The notes below the pieces were generated by a model, which was given only the letters and a program-made list of their open reading frames with translations, did no database searches and was not told the DNA's origin. The position numbers and the translations under genes are program-made. A stretch of DNA of 64,000 bases from Acorus gramineus. Taxonomy: Eukaryota > Streptophyta > Magnoliopsida > Acorales > Acoraceae. Location of the stretch: assembly GCA_030737835.1 (NCBI GenBank), contig JAUJYN010000015.1, positions 740,861 through 804,860 on the forward strand. The letters run 5' to 3'. Each line of letters begins with the position of its first letter. Within the stretch, counting starts at the first letter, position 1. Of this stretch, positions 26,341-37,012 are shown piece by piece.

Positions 26341-26631
26341 ATAGATAACACTCCTTTATTGAGAGGAATCATCCAATTTAAAAATTATATAGCCTTTTAG
26401 TTAAGCTTCCAAACAAAAATCCAATTATATTTTGAATTCGCATGTAAATTTTAAATTTTTTTATTGAATTCCTCCGAAGCACCTTATTGTTGTTTTAAAG
26501 GTCTTTTCGAAACCTATTTGAATGTAATTTTGTTTTTGTAAAAATTAAAAACTGAAAATATATCTGAAAAAATATATTTAATTAAAAGTTTATTTTAGCA
26601 TTTAGTATAAAAAAAAGTTTTTAATTAAAAA
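26341..26631. other. AT-rich junction upstream of truncated MATE copy
   Basis: AT-rich DNA of unknown origin between the LINE 5' end and the point where similarity to MATE exon 3 begins. It has no MATE exon 1 or 2 sequence. An in-frame TAA (26626-26628) lies two codons before the exon 3 similarity. Confidence 0.5.
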
Positions 26632-27099
26632 ATATTTGGTGGGGCGTGCGGGAGGGCGTGGTCCGGGTTCTCGTTTGAGGCGTTTAGGAACCTTTGGGGG
26701 TTCGTCAGGCTCTCCATCGCATCAGCTGTCATGCTTTGGTGAGTTTTTTTTTTTTTTTAATATTCATTAAAAAAATACCTATTTAATTTAAAATAAAACA
26801 AAATATATTTTCATAAAGAAAATATATATTATTAAACGAGATTTATTACTTTTAAAGTTAAAACTGCCCCTAATATTAATATATCTTTTGTTAAGTATAA
26901 GTGACGGAGAAGGGGTAACTTGAGGTGAAATACAATTTGCATATGAAACAAGTTCGGTACAACATGTGTTTAGTTTTTGAGTAGGCTGATGCATTAACAT
27001 TTTTAGAAACGAAAGCCCAACGAAAGCCCAAGGACATAGGTATAATATACAAGTACACAAAACCAAAAAGAAATTTCTAGGATCCTGAGTAGCTGGCAT

Positions 27100-27258
27100 T
27101 TTATTTTTTTAGTAGACAAGGCCCAAAGAGAGCAAGTACACTCAAACGCAAGACTTGAAACACACCCCATGAGAAGAGGATACACAACGGACTCGAACTC
27201 GTGTCGTTCACGAGGGACTCGTGCAACTCTTCCATCTCGCTAGGCGAGGGGACGTGCA
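27100..27258 (-). mobile_element. SINE in intron 3 of the truncated MATE copy
   Basis: A tRNA-derived SINE of about 159 bp on the minus strand. The complement has an A box (TAGCGAGATGGAAGAG, 27227-27242), a B box (AGTTCGAGTCC, 27189-27199) and an A-rich 3' tail (T-rich at 27100-27110). It is flanked by a 12-bp target duplication with one mismatch: AGTAGCTGGCAT (27088-27099) and AGTAGCTTGCAT (27259-27270). Transcribed by RNA polymerase III in principle and moved by LINE enzymes. Confidence 0.85.
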
Positions 27259-27396
27259 AGTAGCTTGCATTTTTGTTGTTGGCCACTCTCATAGATACCA
27301 TCAATGTTATACATTGTATCGTTTATTAGATAATACTGCTAAGCACGTGCACTGACATGGTGGGGGGTTTGGATTAGAAAGTTTGAAGATAGAGAT

Positions 27397-28215
27397 CAGG
27401 CCTGTCGGGGTGGATCCGGACCCGACCCGTGACAGGACCCTGCGGGTCCGGGTCTAACCCAGGACCCCGTGGGCCCGGGGAAACGTGGACCCGGACCCGT
27501 CGGGTCCGGGTCGGGTCCGGGTCCGACCCGACCCGACCCGAATGGTTGGGTAAAAAAAAAAAGAAAAGAGAAGAGCTCATGTATTTGTTTGCCTTATCAT
27601 TTTATTTGAATTTTTTTATAATAAAACATTATTGTTAATGAGACTATGTTTGAATATAATTTTATACAATTCAAAAGAAGTAAATAAATTATTAAACAAC
27701 ATCCAAAACAATAATCACTAACATAAAAATCATATTAATCTAAATAATAAACATAACTAACCTAAACAACATTCAAAACAATATTAACCTAAACAACATT
27801 CAAAACAATAAACACTAACATATTAACCTAAATAATAAACATAAATCATGCAACAAAACTAATTAATCATACAAATTCAAAAGCTAATAAGTTAATTGTC
27901 CAAAACAAACCGATTTATAGGCTTGTTATGATTATGATTTATGAACTTATAAATACAAAAAGAAGTTAAGTAAGAAATAAAATTATGTATCAACTAATAC
28001 TAATGGTCTTATAATATATGAATATATATTAAAAAAAACAGTCGGGTCCAACGGGTCGGGGCGGGGTGGACCCGGACCCGACCCGTTTGTTTGTTCGGGT
28101 CCGCCGGGTCGGGTCTAACTCGGGTCGGGTCCAAATCGGATCGGGTATATTACACGTGTAATCGGGTCCGGGTCGGGTCGGGTCCGGGTCTGGACCCGAC
28201 CCGTTGACAGGCCTA
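27397..28215. mobile_element. Non-autonomous hAT-type element with GGGTCC-rich ends
   Basis: 819 bp with terminal inverted repeats CAGGCCTGTC (27397-27406) and GACAGGCCTA (28206-28215), flanked by a perfect 8-bp duplication ATAGAGAT (27389-27396 and 28216-28223). The 8-bp duplication and (C/T)AGGCCTGTC end fit the hAT superfamily. Both subterminal regions (27410-27545 and 28040-28205) are packed with GGGTCCGGGTCGG-type repeats in opposite orientation, while the middle is AT-rich and non-coding. No transposase is present, so it needs one in trans. Confidence 0.87.
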
Positions 28216-30007
28216 ATAGAGATCCATCAAACATATGGGTCCCATTTGATTGAATTTGTGATTTCGATTTAAGAAGTTATTGTTTTTTGTAGGTTTATTG
28301 AATAATTTTGTGATTTTATGTGAAAAAATATCACACATATTCACCTAACAAGATATATAAAAATTATCTAACATGATACACATTTGATGGATCTCTATCT
28401 ATAGACAAAGTTATATGCATTAAATTAATGTATTTTATATTTTTAGAATACTTATATAATAGAAATTGATAAAATATGAAATTGATCTAGACCCTGATAG
28501 ATTTTTTTACTTACTTTTGCAGCTTGGAGATCTGGTATTTCATGGTCTTGATTCTCTTTGCTGGATATCTCAAGAACCCTAAAGTTTCAGTGGATGGACT
28601 TTCCATTTGGTGAGTTATATGTGAATGTCATTGCCCATAATTTTGCACCAAATCACACAATTTCAGAATTAATACATTATCATAGTTTCATGTTAATTTG
28701 ATTTACCCACTTGTTGAACAGCATGAACATATTAGGCTGGGCAGTCACGGTGGCATTTGGATCCAATGCTGCAACAAGGTCTGTTTGCATGACAGTTGAA
28801 AAACCAATTATTTGAATGTTCATAATTTTTAATAGAAAGAAAAAATAACACTCTTATTGATGTTGTTACAGTGTGAGGGTGTCCAATGAACTGGGAGCTG
28901 CCCATTTAAGGACTGCAAAGTTCGCCATTGTGGTGGTGGTCATAAGTTCATTTGCATTAGGTGTCTTCATCTCTATCATACTATTGGTCTTCAGAATGCA
29001 ATACCCTTCTGCATTCACAAGCAGCACTGATGTGAAAAAGCTTGTCTATGAACTGACACCATTGCTCGCAACATCGATTGTAATTAACAATGTTCAACCC
29101 GTTCTATCTGGTAATTCGTCTTCGTCATTTGATCTTTGCACATTTACAATTACAAGTTGTATATCATAATTTTCGACATTGATCTTTTACTATGACAGGT
29201 GTGGCCATTGGAGCTGGATGGCAAGCACTAGTTGCTTATGTGAACGTTGGATGCTATTATATATTCGGCGTCCCTTTAGGTCTTATCTTGGGCTATAAAC
29301 TTGATTTGGGTGTCAAGGTAACCATAGCAAGTTTTTCCATTTTACATGAGTTACCTTGCTTTCCCCTGACTTTAAACAGTTCAGCTGATTTGAATTTTAT
29401 AGTTTAAAAATTCATAAAATAACAGTTTTTGTTCTCAGTGAAATAAATGCACGTGTAGTTATAATGAAAGGGTTTTCTTGCGGCCAGCCCCAATTTTAGT
29501 CCCACCAAAAGTATATAAAAATTTGGTATGATTACGTATACATTCATATGAAGATGTATTCGTAACTCTACACATTTTAATTGAATGTATGGCTCTGGAG
29601 GTTAAAAGTGAGGAAAAAAATGAGGTTTGATGTATTTTTATTCACAATGAAAAGGGTATTATGGATTGCCAAGGCACATTATGATGATGCCTCATCTTTT
29701 TAACCAATACTGATATCACAGGACATCTGGTATGGAATGCTTTCTGGGACCGTACTTCGGACGTTGATCCTTTTTTGGATGATTTATAAGATAAATTGGA
29801 ACGAGGAGGTAAGCCTTTTTTGGGGCAATTTTCCTTGATGTGTGTTTCTTTAAATTAGAGACTATTCTAAAAGTCATAATTACATTATAATATGGATTTA
29901 TAATTGTTAGTCTTGCTTTCAATTTGATGGTTTTGCAGCTTTCAATTGCCGTGGATAGGATAAGGCAATGGGGAGGACATTCCAAGGATCATGTCAGACA
30001 TGCATAA

Positions 30008-31133
30008 CATGAGTTCCAACATTCCACAATCATATCAAATTTCAGCACCATGAAGAGGGCTCCATTACATTCTTGAAAATTAATTTCAGAGCATTCGAAG
30101 TCATTGAAATTTTTTCCCCTTTTGAGCTATGTGCTTCACCCATTTTAAGAATATGTATTTTTTTTTTTATAATGGAAGGACGCCCCGTAGCTAGCCTTAT
30201 GATCGAGCTGGATATGCTACATTTGCCTGTGTTTGTGTACCTAGAGAGAAGAGAAGAGAAATATGCTATTATGGTTAGGTGATTATATTAAGGTGTTTCA
30301 CTTTGAAATATCATGGTAGTGACAAGAGTTGCAACCATTGTTCATGGTTTGGAGGTGGCAAGAAGATTTCAATGCTTGGGTTTTGAAATCCATATGAGTT
30401 ATTTGAGTGTAATCTTGATAGTTTCCATCTCAAAATTCGTCGATGTTTAGTCGTGGAAGTAATGAACTCTGTTCCTATTAAACAATGCCACATGTTAGTT
30501 TATCCAATCCTTAGGAATATTAAGGACTAGTTTGACAATGGATTAAGATTTTGAAGATAAATTATCTTAATTTTAAATAATAAAAAGTCTATCAATTTTA
30601 TCTATATTTACATTTGTCAAGGGATAAAAAGTGAGGATATATAAATGTTATTACAGCTTTTTGGTAGAACAAAATATTTTCATTTTCATTTTAAAATCAA
30701 AACAAATGTCCGCACTTTATCCCAAATTATTTTTTATATTAAACAGGATAAGTTATTCTCTCTCTCACTTATCTCTAAAGTTATCTTTTATCCCACCACC
30801 TTATTCCCTTCCAAACCAGCCATAAAAGAAATCATTGGCCCCAAGTGTTCTGTAATGATAACAATTAGCACGGATAGTTCATTTTCTGGTTGGTATGCTT
30901 TTCTTTAATAATAAAATTAGAATTTCAGGTGAATAAGGTCAGAATTAACAATCACATTAGACACTCATGGGTTATGGTGAACTAGTCGACTTCAACTATT
31001 AGGACTGATCCAAACTATTTGAGTCACTTTTTTTTCAAAAATGTATCATTAAACATTCTTGCAGTCACCACTTTTGGAGAATAAACACGTTTTAAAATTT
31101 TGTCAAATATATATTTGTGTATAATAAAATAAA
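30008..31133. other. 3' flank of truncated MATE copy and AT-rich spacer
   Basis: Probable 3' UTR of the MATE copy, then AT-rich DNA. Small open frames here have no recognisable domain. The last nine bases (31125-31133, TAAAATAAA) are the left target copy of the next element. Confidence 0.5.
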
Positions 31134-32198
31134 GGGGGACTTGTTCAAATACCCCTCAAGTAAGGGTCAAATTTTTTTTCTACCCCTGGATTTTGTTTTA
31201 TTTTTTATTTACCCCTCAAATCTGATCCTATTCTTTTTTTGCATCTGAATTTTCATAATACCCAAACTATCCCTTATAGACAGAGTTACATAAATATAGA
31301 AATATAAAGTGATATATACAGAATTATACACATAGTTACAGATATTTAATAGTTATCTAAAAAAATATTAAAGTACGCAAAATATGTTTATACACAAAAT
31401 GGTCATATACATATTTTCAATGTCATTACATTATCATCTGTAAATGCATTCAGTGTACACAAAATTATTATAGATACAATCTCAAAGTTTCATTAAAATA
31501 GATACATCAATTGTTTGAATTACCACAATTTCTTCAAATCTTAATGATTAATTGTTTTCTCTCCTTTAATCTTCTTCATGTCCTATTGGGTAAAATGAAA
31601 TAAGATTATAGAACTAGACATTTAATGTATTTCATAATGAAGAATGGGTTTTTCAAGCTATATCAAACAAAAATCAAACACTTAAATAAATTTTTATTTA
31701 GCAATATGAATAAAATTAGTAATAGTATGAATTAGAACTAAAAATTTATGAACAATTGTAATATTTTAATAAAATTACTTCTTGATCCATGTACTTAACA
31801 ATTACTGAAATCAACATTTACATAACAACTACAACAAAAACTTTCAATGTGACGCCCAATGACATAATCTACTATTTACATAATAGAAATGTAATATCTT
31901 CTATTATTCTTATAACAATTATAACATAAATTACAAAAACTATAATTTATACAACAAATATGTAATATCATACATAGAACTAAACTAAGGACATGTAAAT
32001 TATAGAAATTTAACGATCAATTATAGAAATGTAATACTAATTTACAGATGGGGATGGTTTATGTATAAAAAATGAGGTGGTACAGGTCTAGGGGAAAAAA
32101 AAAGATTAGATTTCAGGGGTAAATAAAAAATAAAAAAAATTCCGAGGGTAGAAAAAAAAATTAGACCCTTAGTCAAGGGGCATTTGAACAATTTTCCC
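31134..32198. mobile_element. Mutator-like non-autonomous element with about 95-bp TIRs
   Basis: 1065 bp bounded by long imperfect inverted repeats: the left end reads GGGGGACTTGTTCAAATACC and the complement of the right end reads GGGAAAATTGTTCAAATGCC, with similarity continuing for about 95 bp (CTACCCCTGG, then ATTTACCCCT). It is flanked by a 9-bp duplication TAAAATAAA (31125-31133 and 32199-32207). Nine-base duplications and long TIRs fit Mutator-like elements. The interior is AT-rich with no transposase. The target sequence is low-complexity, so the duplication alone would be weak; the TIRs carry the call. Confidence 0.8.
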
Positions 32199-32244
32199 TA
32201 AAATAAATGCTTTCATAAAAACTATGCACTCAAGTAGATTGTAT

Positions 32245-32502
32245 TGAAGCAAGTTCTCATGAACCCAAGGACATATCCATGAGCCAGCTAGCAATCCTCT
32301 ATTTGAGGAAACGTCTCCAACCTAGACATTTCAGTTACCTATTTTATAGCAATCAATTATTATGTTTGTAATCCTCTAATTGATTATATGTCTCTTACTA
32401 TCTTTGTAATCCTCTAATTGAAGAAACATTTTTTGAATTATTTCATAAATACAAACACCAATCCAACAATATGGGTAAGAGTGATTCAACAATATTCTCA
32501 CA
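32245..32502 (+). repeat. Copia 5' LTR
   Basis: 258 bp, starting TGAAGCAAGTTCTCATG and ending ATTCTCACA. By eye it differs from the 3' LTR at about a dozen positions (including a 1-nt gap), so the two are roughly 95% alike and the insertion is not very recent. Confidence 0.88.
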
Positions 32503-32508
32503 TTTATA

Positions 32509-32520
32509 TGGTATGAGAGC
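32509..32520 (+). other. Copia primer binding site
   Basis: TGGTATGAGAGC lies six bases after the 5' LTR. It differs by one base from TGGTATCAGAGC, the usual plant site complementary to the 3' end of initiator methionine tRNA. Confidence 0.8.
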
Positions 32521-32559
32521 CATCATTGATCCAAGCACAGTCTAATCTGTTGAGTATCA

Positions 32560-34660
32560 CCTTCACCCGTGTTCATCAATAGTAACTGACCAAACCTCCT
32601 CGTCACTACTTTCCACCCCACCTCATACTCTTCAAACCACCCATATTCACCACTTGATATCTGTGAAACTTGATCGCCACAATTACTTACTATGGGGCAC
32701 CCAATCCATTCCCTCTTTAAGGGATATCATCTTGAAGAATACATTGTTGGGATGATCCCGTGTCCTCCTCGTACCCTCTCCGCCACGGATACAACAACTA
32801 ATCCGGCTTTCACCACATGGGAAACACAAGATCAGGTCCTTCTTGGCTGGTTACTTTCATCGCTCTCCGAGACCGTTCTTGCCCAAGTTGTGGGCCTCAC
32901 TGTCGGTATCGGATTTCGGAAGGGGGCTTGGGGGGTTGGATGTGCTCCGGGGAGCCTTCCTCCCTCTCTTCTCGGTCCTTCGGGCGTCTGCGTGTGTGGG
33001 GGTTCTTTGGAGGCTCGGGTCCGAAGAGCTGCGCCTTGGCAGGCTCGATCAGATCGTCTCTTGAAAGGGGTGGTGGGTTGGTTTTTCGTTCCCGGCTGAG
33101 GCGGCCGACCGGTCCTTAGGAGGATTCAGGGGTGGTTGTGATCGCCACCTGCTTTTCTCAAAAAGCAGGAAAAATTGGGGTGGATTTGATCGCCTTCGTG
33201 GGGGAGTTGGTGGGGCCTCCGCTCTAGGACATAGACATGCTGTACATAGACGTGAAGACAGGGATCCTCTTCTGCTTCGGGAACTTGACTAAAGGAGAAT
33301 TGGGACTTAGGTGGGCTAGGGGAAGGGCTGGCTAGTCGGATTTAGCCGCCTGGTAGGGGGCGGCTTGTTTTGAGTAGCCGCCTAGGATTTGGCTCTATTT
33401 GGGCAGAACCTGGGAAGGGAATGGGTTAGGGTTTGGCAGGGATTAAGCTTGGTTTAACTTGGGTTTTGGAGAGGGTTTTTGGAGAGTAGATTTGGCTTGG
33501 AAATGGGTTTTATCTCTCTTTCTCTCTAGGGTTTCAAGTAGGGGGAGGGGTATGGGCTTGTGAGTATGGCTTGGGAATGTGTATTGTTGTGGATGATATG
33601 ATTGTGGGTGATGATGAAGTGCTTGGAGACTCTCCCTATTTATAGTAAAAAGGGTGTAGGGGAGTGTCAACTGGACAATAGATCAAAATGGATAATAAGG
33701 TGCTTGATTTGACCTTCCATTAGATCTTTGTGGCCTGACATTGTCCAAGTGAAGGGCGGCTTTGAAACTAGCCGCCCAGTAAGGGGCGGCTACTCGTAAG
33801 TAGCCGCCCCCATCATAACCTATCAAACGTCTCATCTCTGACAAGCGGTGGCTTGAGTTGGTTACTAAGGTTGAACCGGTTGAGATGGGGATCATGCAAA
33901 TCCGGCGTGAGATTCAAACCATGTGCAAGGGATCCCTCTCCATGGCCGAATATTTTGACCGAGCAAAGAAACTAGCGGGCAACCTTGCTGCCTCTGGTCA
34001 ACCAATGTTGGACTCCAATCTCCAACAAATTATGTTGAGTGGTCTCGAATTTGCATATGATGCCATTGTCACCACCCTCACAGCCACCATTAATGATTTC
34101 TTGATGGATGACTTCCAAGCTCATCTCCTTGCCTTCGAGATGTGCCTTGAGGCATGGCAAGCCCTTCTACAACCGATGGCCAATGTTGCATCTGTTACCA
34201 ACTGCAATCACCCAATCCAATACCTTCCATCGGCTCCACGACATTTGGTCCAACCTCACAGGGGTTGATCATTCAATCATTGTGGGCACAACAACAACAC
34301 TCGGTTGGGCTATCGCTCCTCTATGGCCCAATCCTCAATGGGTCCCTGCCAACTTTGTGGTCGCAAGAACCACTCCGCAGGAACGTGTTGGTATAGGTAT
34401 GATCAAACGTACCACCCCATGGCTACAATTTCTCCAGCCCACTCTACTTTATATGTGGCATCCACTCAACCATCCTCCGAGCTCAATTGGCTTCAGCTTC
34501 ATTTCGAATATGATGGTCTTGAAAAATTGTGTGTTGGTAATGGTTCTGGACTCCCCATCTCTCATACCGGTATGTCCACTTTTACACATGAAAATAGAGA
34601 CTTCCATCTAAAGAATATCCTCCATGTCCCAAATGTTTCTGCCAATCTACTTTCTGTTTA
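32560..34660 (+). pseudogene. Copia gag, broken
   Basis: Gag segments are recognisable on both sides of an insert: LDRHNYLLWGTQS-like and TTWETQDQVLLGWLLSSLSE (about 32670-32900), then VEMGIMQIRREIQTMCKGSL and FDRAKKLAGNLAASGQPM (about 33880-34010), and a zinc knuckle GPCQLCGRKNHSAGTCWYR (about 34335-34392). ILHVPNVSANLLSV (about 34615-34660) is the protease-to-integrase stretch typical of copia. Frame changes near 32700, 34230 and elsewhere, plus the 0.9 kb insert, disable it. Confidence 0.8.
32900..33820. mobile_element. About 0.9 kb insertion of unknown type in copia gag
   Basis: Gag similarity stops after LAQVVGL (about 32898) and resumes near SDKRWLELVTKVE (about 33831). Between them is DNA of higher GC with no retroelement genes. 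It has a TATA-like CTATTTATAG (about 33637) and several GGCGGCTA or AGCCGCC motifs on both strands (33340-33380 and 33750-33810). CTCA occurs at both borders (CCTCAC and TCTCAT), a possible short duplication. I see no terminal inverted repeats. It starts TGTCGG, so a solo LTR is possible, but a matching end was not found. Confidence 0.55.
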
Positions 34661-34729
34661 AAAATTTGCCCATGATAATAATGTATATTTTGAATTTCAT
34701 CCCACTTTTTTTCTTGTTAAGGACCGACG

Positions 34730-35640
34730 TACAGGGATGGTGGTTCTTCACGGACCGAATAAAGGGGGTCTCTATTGTCTCACCCATACACGTGCAACTC
34801 CCAAATCCATGTCCTCCTTTTCGGCGTTTATTGGTGAACGTACTTCTATGGACTCTTGGCATCGACGCCTAGGACATCCCATGATGAAGACGGTCAAGCA
34901 TGTTATTTCTCATTTTTCTCTTCCGGTCTCCAAGCATCAGAGTAGTCTTTGTAATGCATGTCATGTTAGCAAAAGTCATAAATTGCCATTTCATTTGAGT
35001 TCTACTATTTATAAAAATTCTTTGGAGTTTATTGTTTCTGATATTTGGGGCTCTACCCCGTCTGTGTCTCACAATGGATTTCGTTATTACATGCTGCTTA
35101 TAGTCGTTACACGTGGTTGTTTTCAATTAGTTCCCGCTCCGATGCCCTACCCACATTCATTACCTTTAAGCAAAATATTGAGAACCTTGTTGATTGAAAA
35201 ATAAAAACATTCCAATCTGATAATGGGGGTGAGTACCTCAAATTTAAATCATGTTTATCTACTCATGGGATAACTCATCATTTCTCTTGTCCCCATACAC
35301 CGGAACAAAATGGTCTCGTCAAACGTCGCCATCAACACATTGTTGAAACCGGTCTCACACTCATGGCCAATGCCTCCCTTCCACATATCTATTGGTCAGA
35401 TATCTTTTTAACCACTTGTTATTTGGTCAATCAATTACCCACATCTTTTCTCCAAAATAAAACTTCACTTGAGGTTCTCTTCAATCGCTCTCCAGACTAC
35501 ACCTCACTCCGTGTCTTTGGATGCATATGCTATCCTCACCTCCAGCCTTACAATGCTCACAAGTTTGTTCTGTGTTCCCTTCCGTGTCTATTCTTATGAT
35601 ATAGTCCATCTCATAAGGGCTTTAAATGTCTTCATCTACC
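34730..35640 (+). pseudogene. Copia integrase, broken
   Basis: The zinc-binding HHCC domain is visible as WHRRLGHPMMKTVKHVIS, then CNACHVSKSHKLPF (about 34855-35005). The core follows with D in IVSDIWGSTPSVS (about 35030), D in FQSDNGGEY (about 35212) and E in HTPEQNGLVKR (about 35300); R replaces the usual E after NG.V. TSLEVLFNRSPDYTSLRVFG (about 35463-35522) is the conserved copia C-terminal motif. Frame breaks occur near 35190 and 35360. Confidence 0.82.
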
Positions 35641-37012
35641 TACCAAGCGCCTTTATATTTCTCGACATGTGTTATTTGACGATGAGACTTTCCCCTTTAT
35701 TACGGTTCATCACCACTCATCCCTACACAATGGTTCCTTACCCCCACCATCCTCCACCCCAGCATCCCTTCCATTACCGACATCCTCATCCACCCTCCCA
35801 CTACTCTCTACCACCAATACTCTCTTACCACCCCAAACCCAACCATCACCTCCACATGGCCTCCCTTCCACAACTCTCCCTATACCAGCTCCCACTACTC
35901 TCTCACCTATTGAACAACCATCACATTCCTCTCCACCATCAGCCTTACCTATCCCTCCCATTCCCAAAATACTCATCACATGTTCACCCGCTCCAAGATG
36001 GGCAAACCCAAAGCCTACTCCGCTACCAAACACCCCTTTTCTGAGGATGACATTGCTGAACCAACATGTTTTTCTCAAGCCAATATGGATCCTCTTTGGT
36101 GGAAAACTATGGATGATGAGATTAATGCTCTTATTACTAATGGGACTTAGAGTGTAGTTCCTTCAACAGGTCATATGAACGTGATCGGTTGCAAATGGGT
36201 CTTCAAAGTGAAAAGAAAATTTGATGGGTCAGTTGATCGCTACAAAGTAAGAATTGTAGCAAAAGGCTTCAATCAGCAAGAAGAGATCGACTATGGCGAA
36301 ACCTTTAGTCCGGTGGTCAAACCTTGCACCATTCGAGCTGTCCTTAGCATTGCCATCTCCAATGGTTTGGCCACTTCATCAACTTGATGTTCAAAATGCA
36401 TTTCTACATTGTGTCCTTGATGAAGAGGTCTACATGAAGCAACCCCCAGGATTCATCGACGCTCGATTTCCCATTCTTGTGTGTCACCTCCACAAGTCAC
36501 TCTATGGTCTCAAGCAGGCACCCCGTGCATGGTATCATCGTCTTAGCCTCTTTCTTCATGATGTTGGTTTTATGAGATCCAAAACTGACACTTCCCTCTT
36601 CATCAAGCGCACATCCCAATCTCTTATGTTTATCCTTGTTTATGTTGATGATATCATTGTTACCGGATCTCACATGGATTGCATCCAAGAGCTTATTTCT
36701 CAGCTACGAACTTCCTTTGCTATCAAGGACCTTGGTGCCTTGAATTATTTTTTGGGGATACAAGCACAATGCTCCCCCACTGGCTTGTTTCTCTCACAGC
36801 GAAAGTACATTGTCAATCTCTTGAAGAAAGCTAAAATGGATGGTGCCAAACCTTCCGGTACTCCTATCAGCAATAATGAGACCCTTTCCAAGTTTAATGG
36901 ATCTACCTTCAGTGATCCCTCCCTATATAGAAGTGTAGTTGGCTCTCTTCAGTACCTCACTCTAACACGTCATGACCTTGCCTATGCAGTAAACAAGGTC
37001 TGTTAGTTCATG
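35640..37012 (+). pseudogene. Copia reverse transcriptase, broken
   Basis: A low-complexity Pro/Ser/His linker (35700-36000) precedes the enzyme. RT motifs are clear: VIGCKWVFKVKRKFDG and RIVAKGFNQQEEIDYGETFS (36180-36310), then, after a frame shift near 36380, LDVQNAFLHCVLDEEVYMKQ, LYGLKQAPRAWY and the catalytic box LVYVDDIIVTGS (about 36632-36668), then KDLGALNYFLGIQ. Stops (for example TAG at about 36150) and the frameshift show it is dead. Confidence 0.87.

Larger units (their letters stand above)
26632..30007 (+). pseudogene. 5'-truncated MATE/DTX transporter copy
   Basis: A tandem duplicate of the upstream MATE gene in the same orientation, lacking exons 1, 2 and most of exon 3. Pieces I infer: 26632-26738 (end of exon 3, from IFGGACGRAWSGFSFEAF), 28523-28609, 28722-28778, 28872-29110, 29199-29317, 29722-29808 and 29939-30007. 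Phases agree throughout, all junctions are GT..AG, and the joined 765 nt stay open for 254 codons to TAA. Exon sizes equal those of copy 1 except the last (69 against 63 nt). Changes include AHLRTAKF for AHPRTAKF and DIWYGM for GIWYGM. Without the N-terminal half it should not transport. Intron 3 holds a SINE and a hAT element. Confidence 0.88.

Noticed and set aside
27374-27638. Short Arg/Pro/Asp-rich frames around 27430-27580
   Set aside because: They arise from the GGGTCC repeats at the end of the hAT-type element; no start context or domain.
35469-36157. Pro/Ser/His-rich frames as a cell-wall protein gene
   Set aside because: They are the low-complexity linker between copia integrase and reverse transcriptase read in shifted frames.
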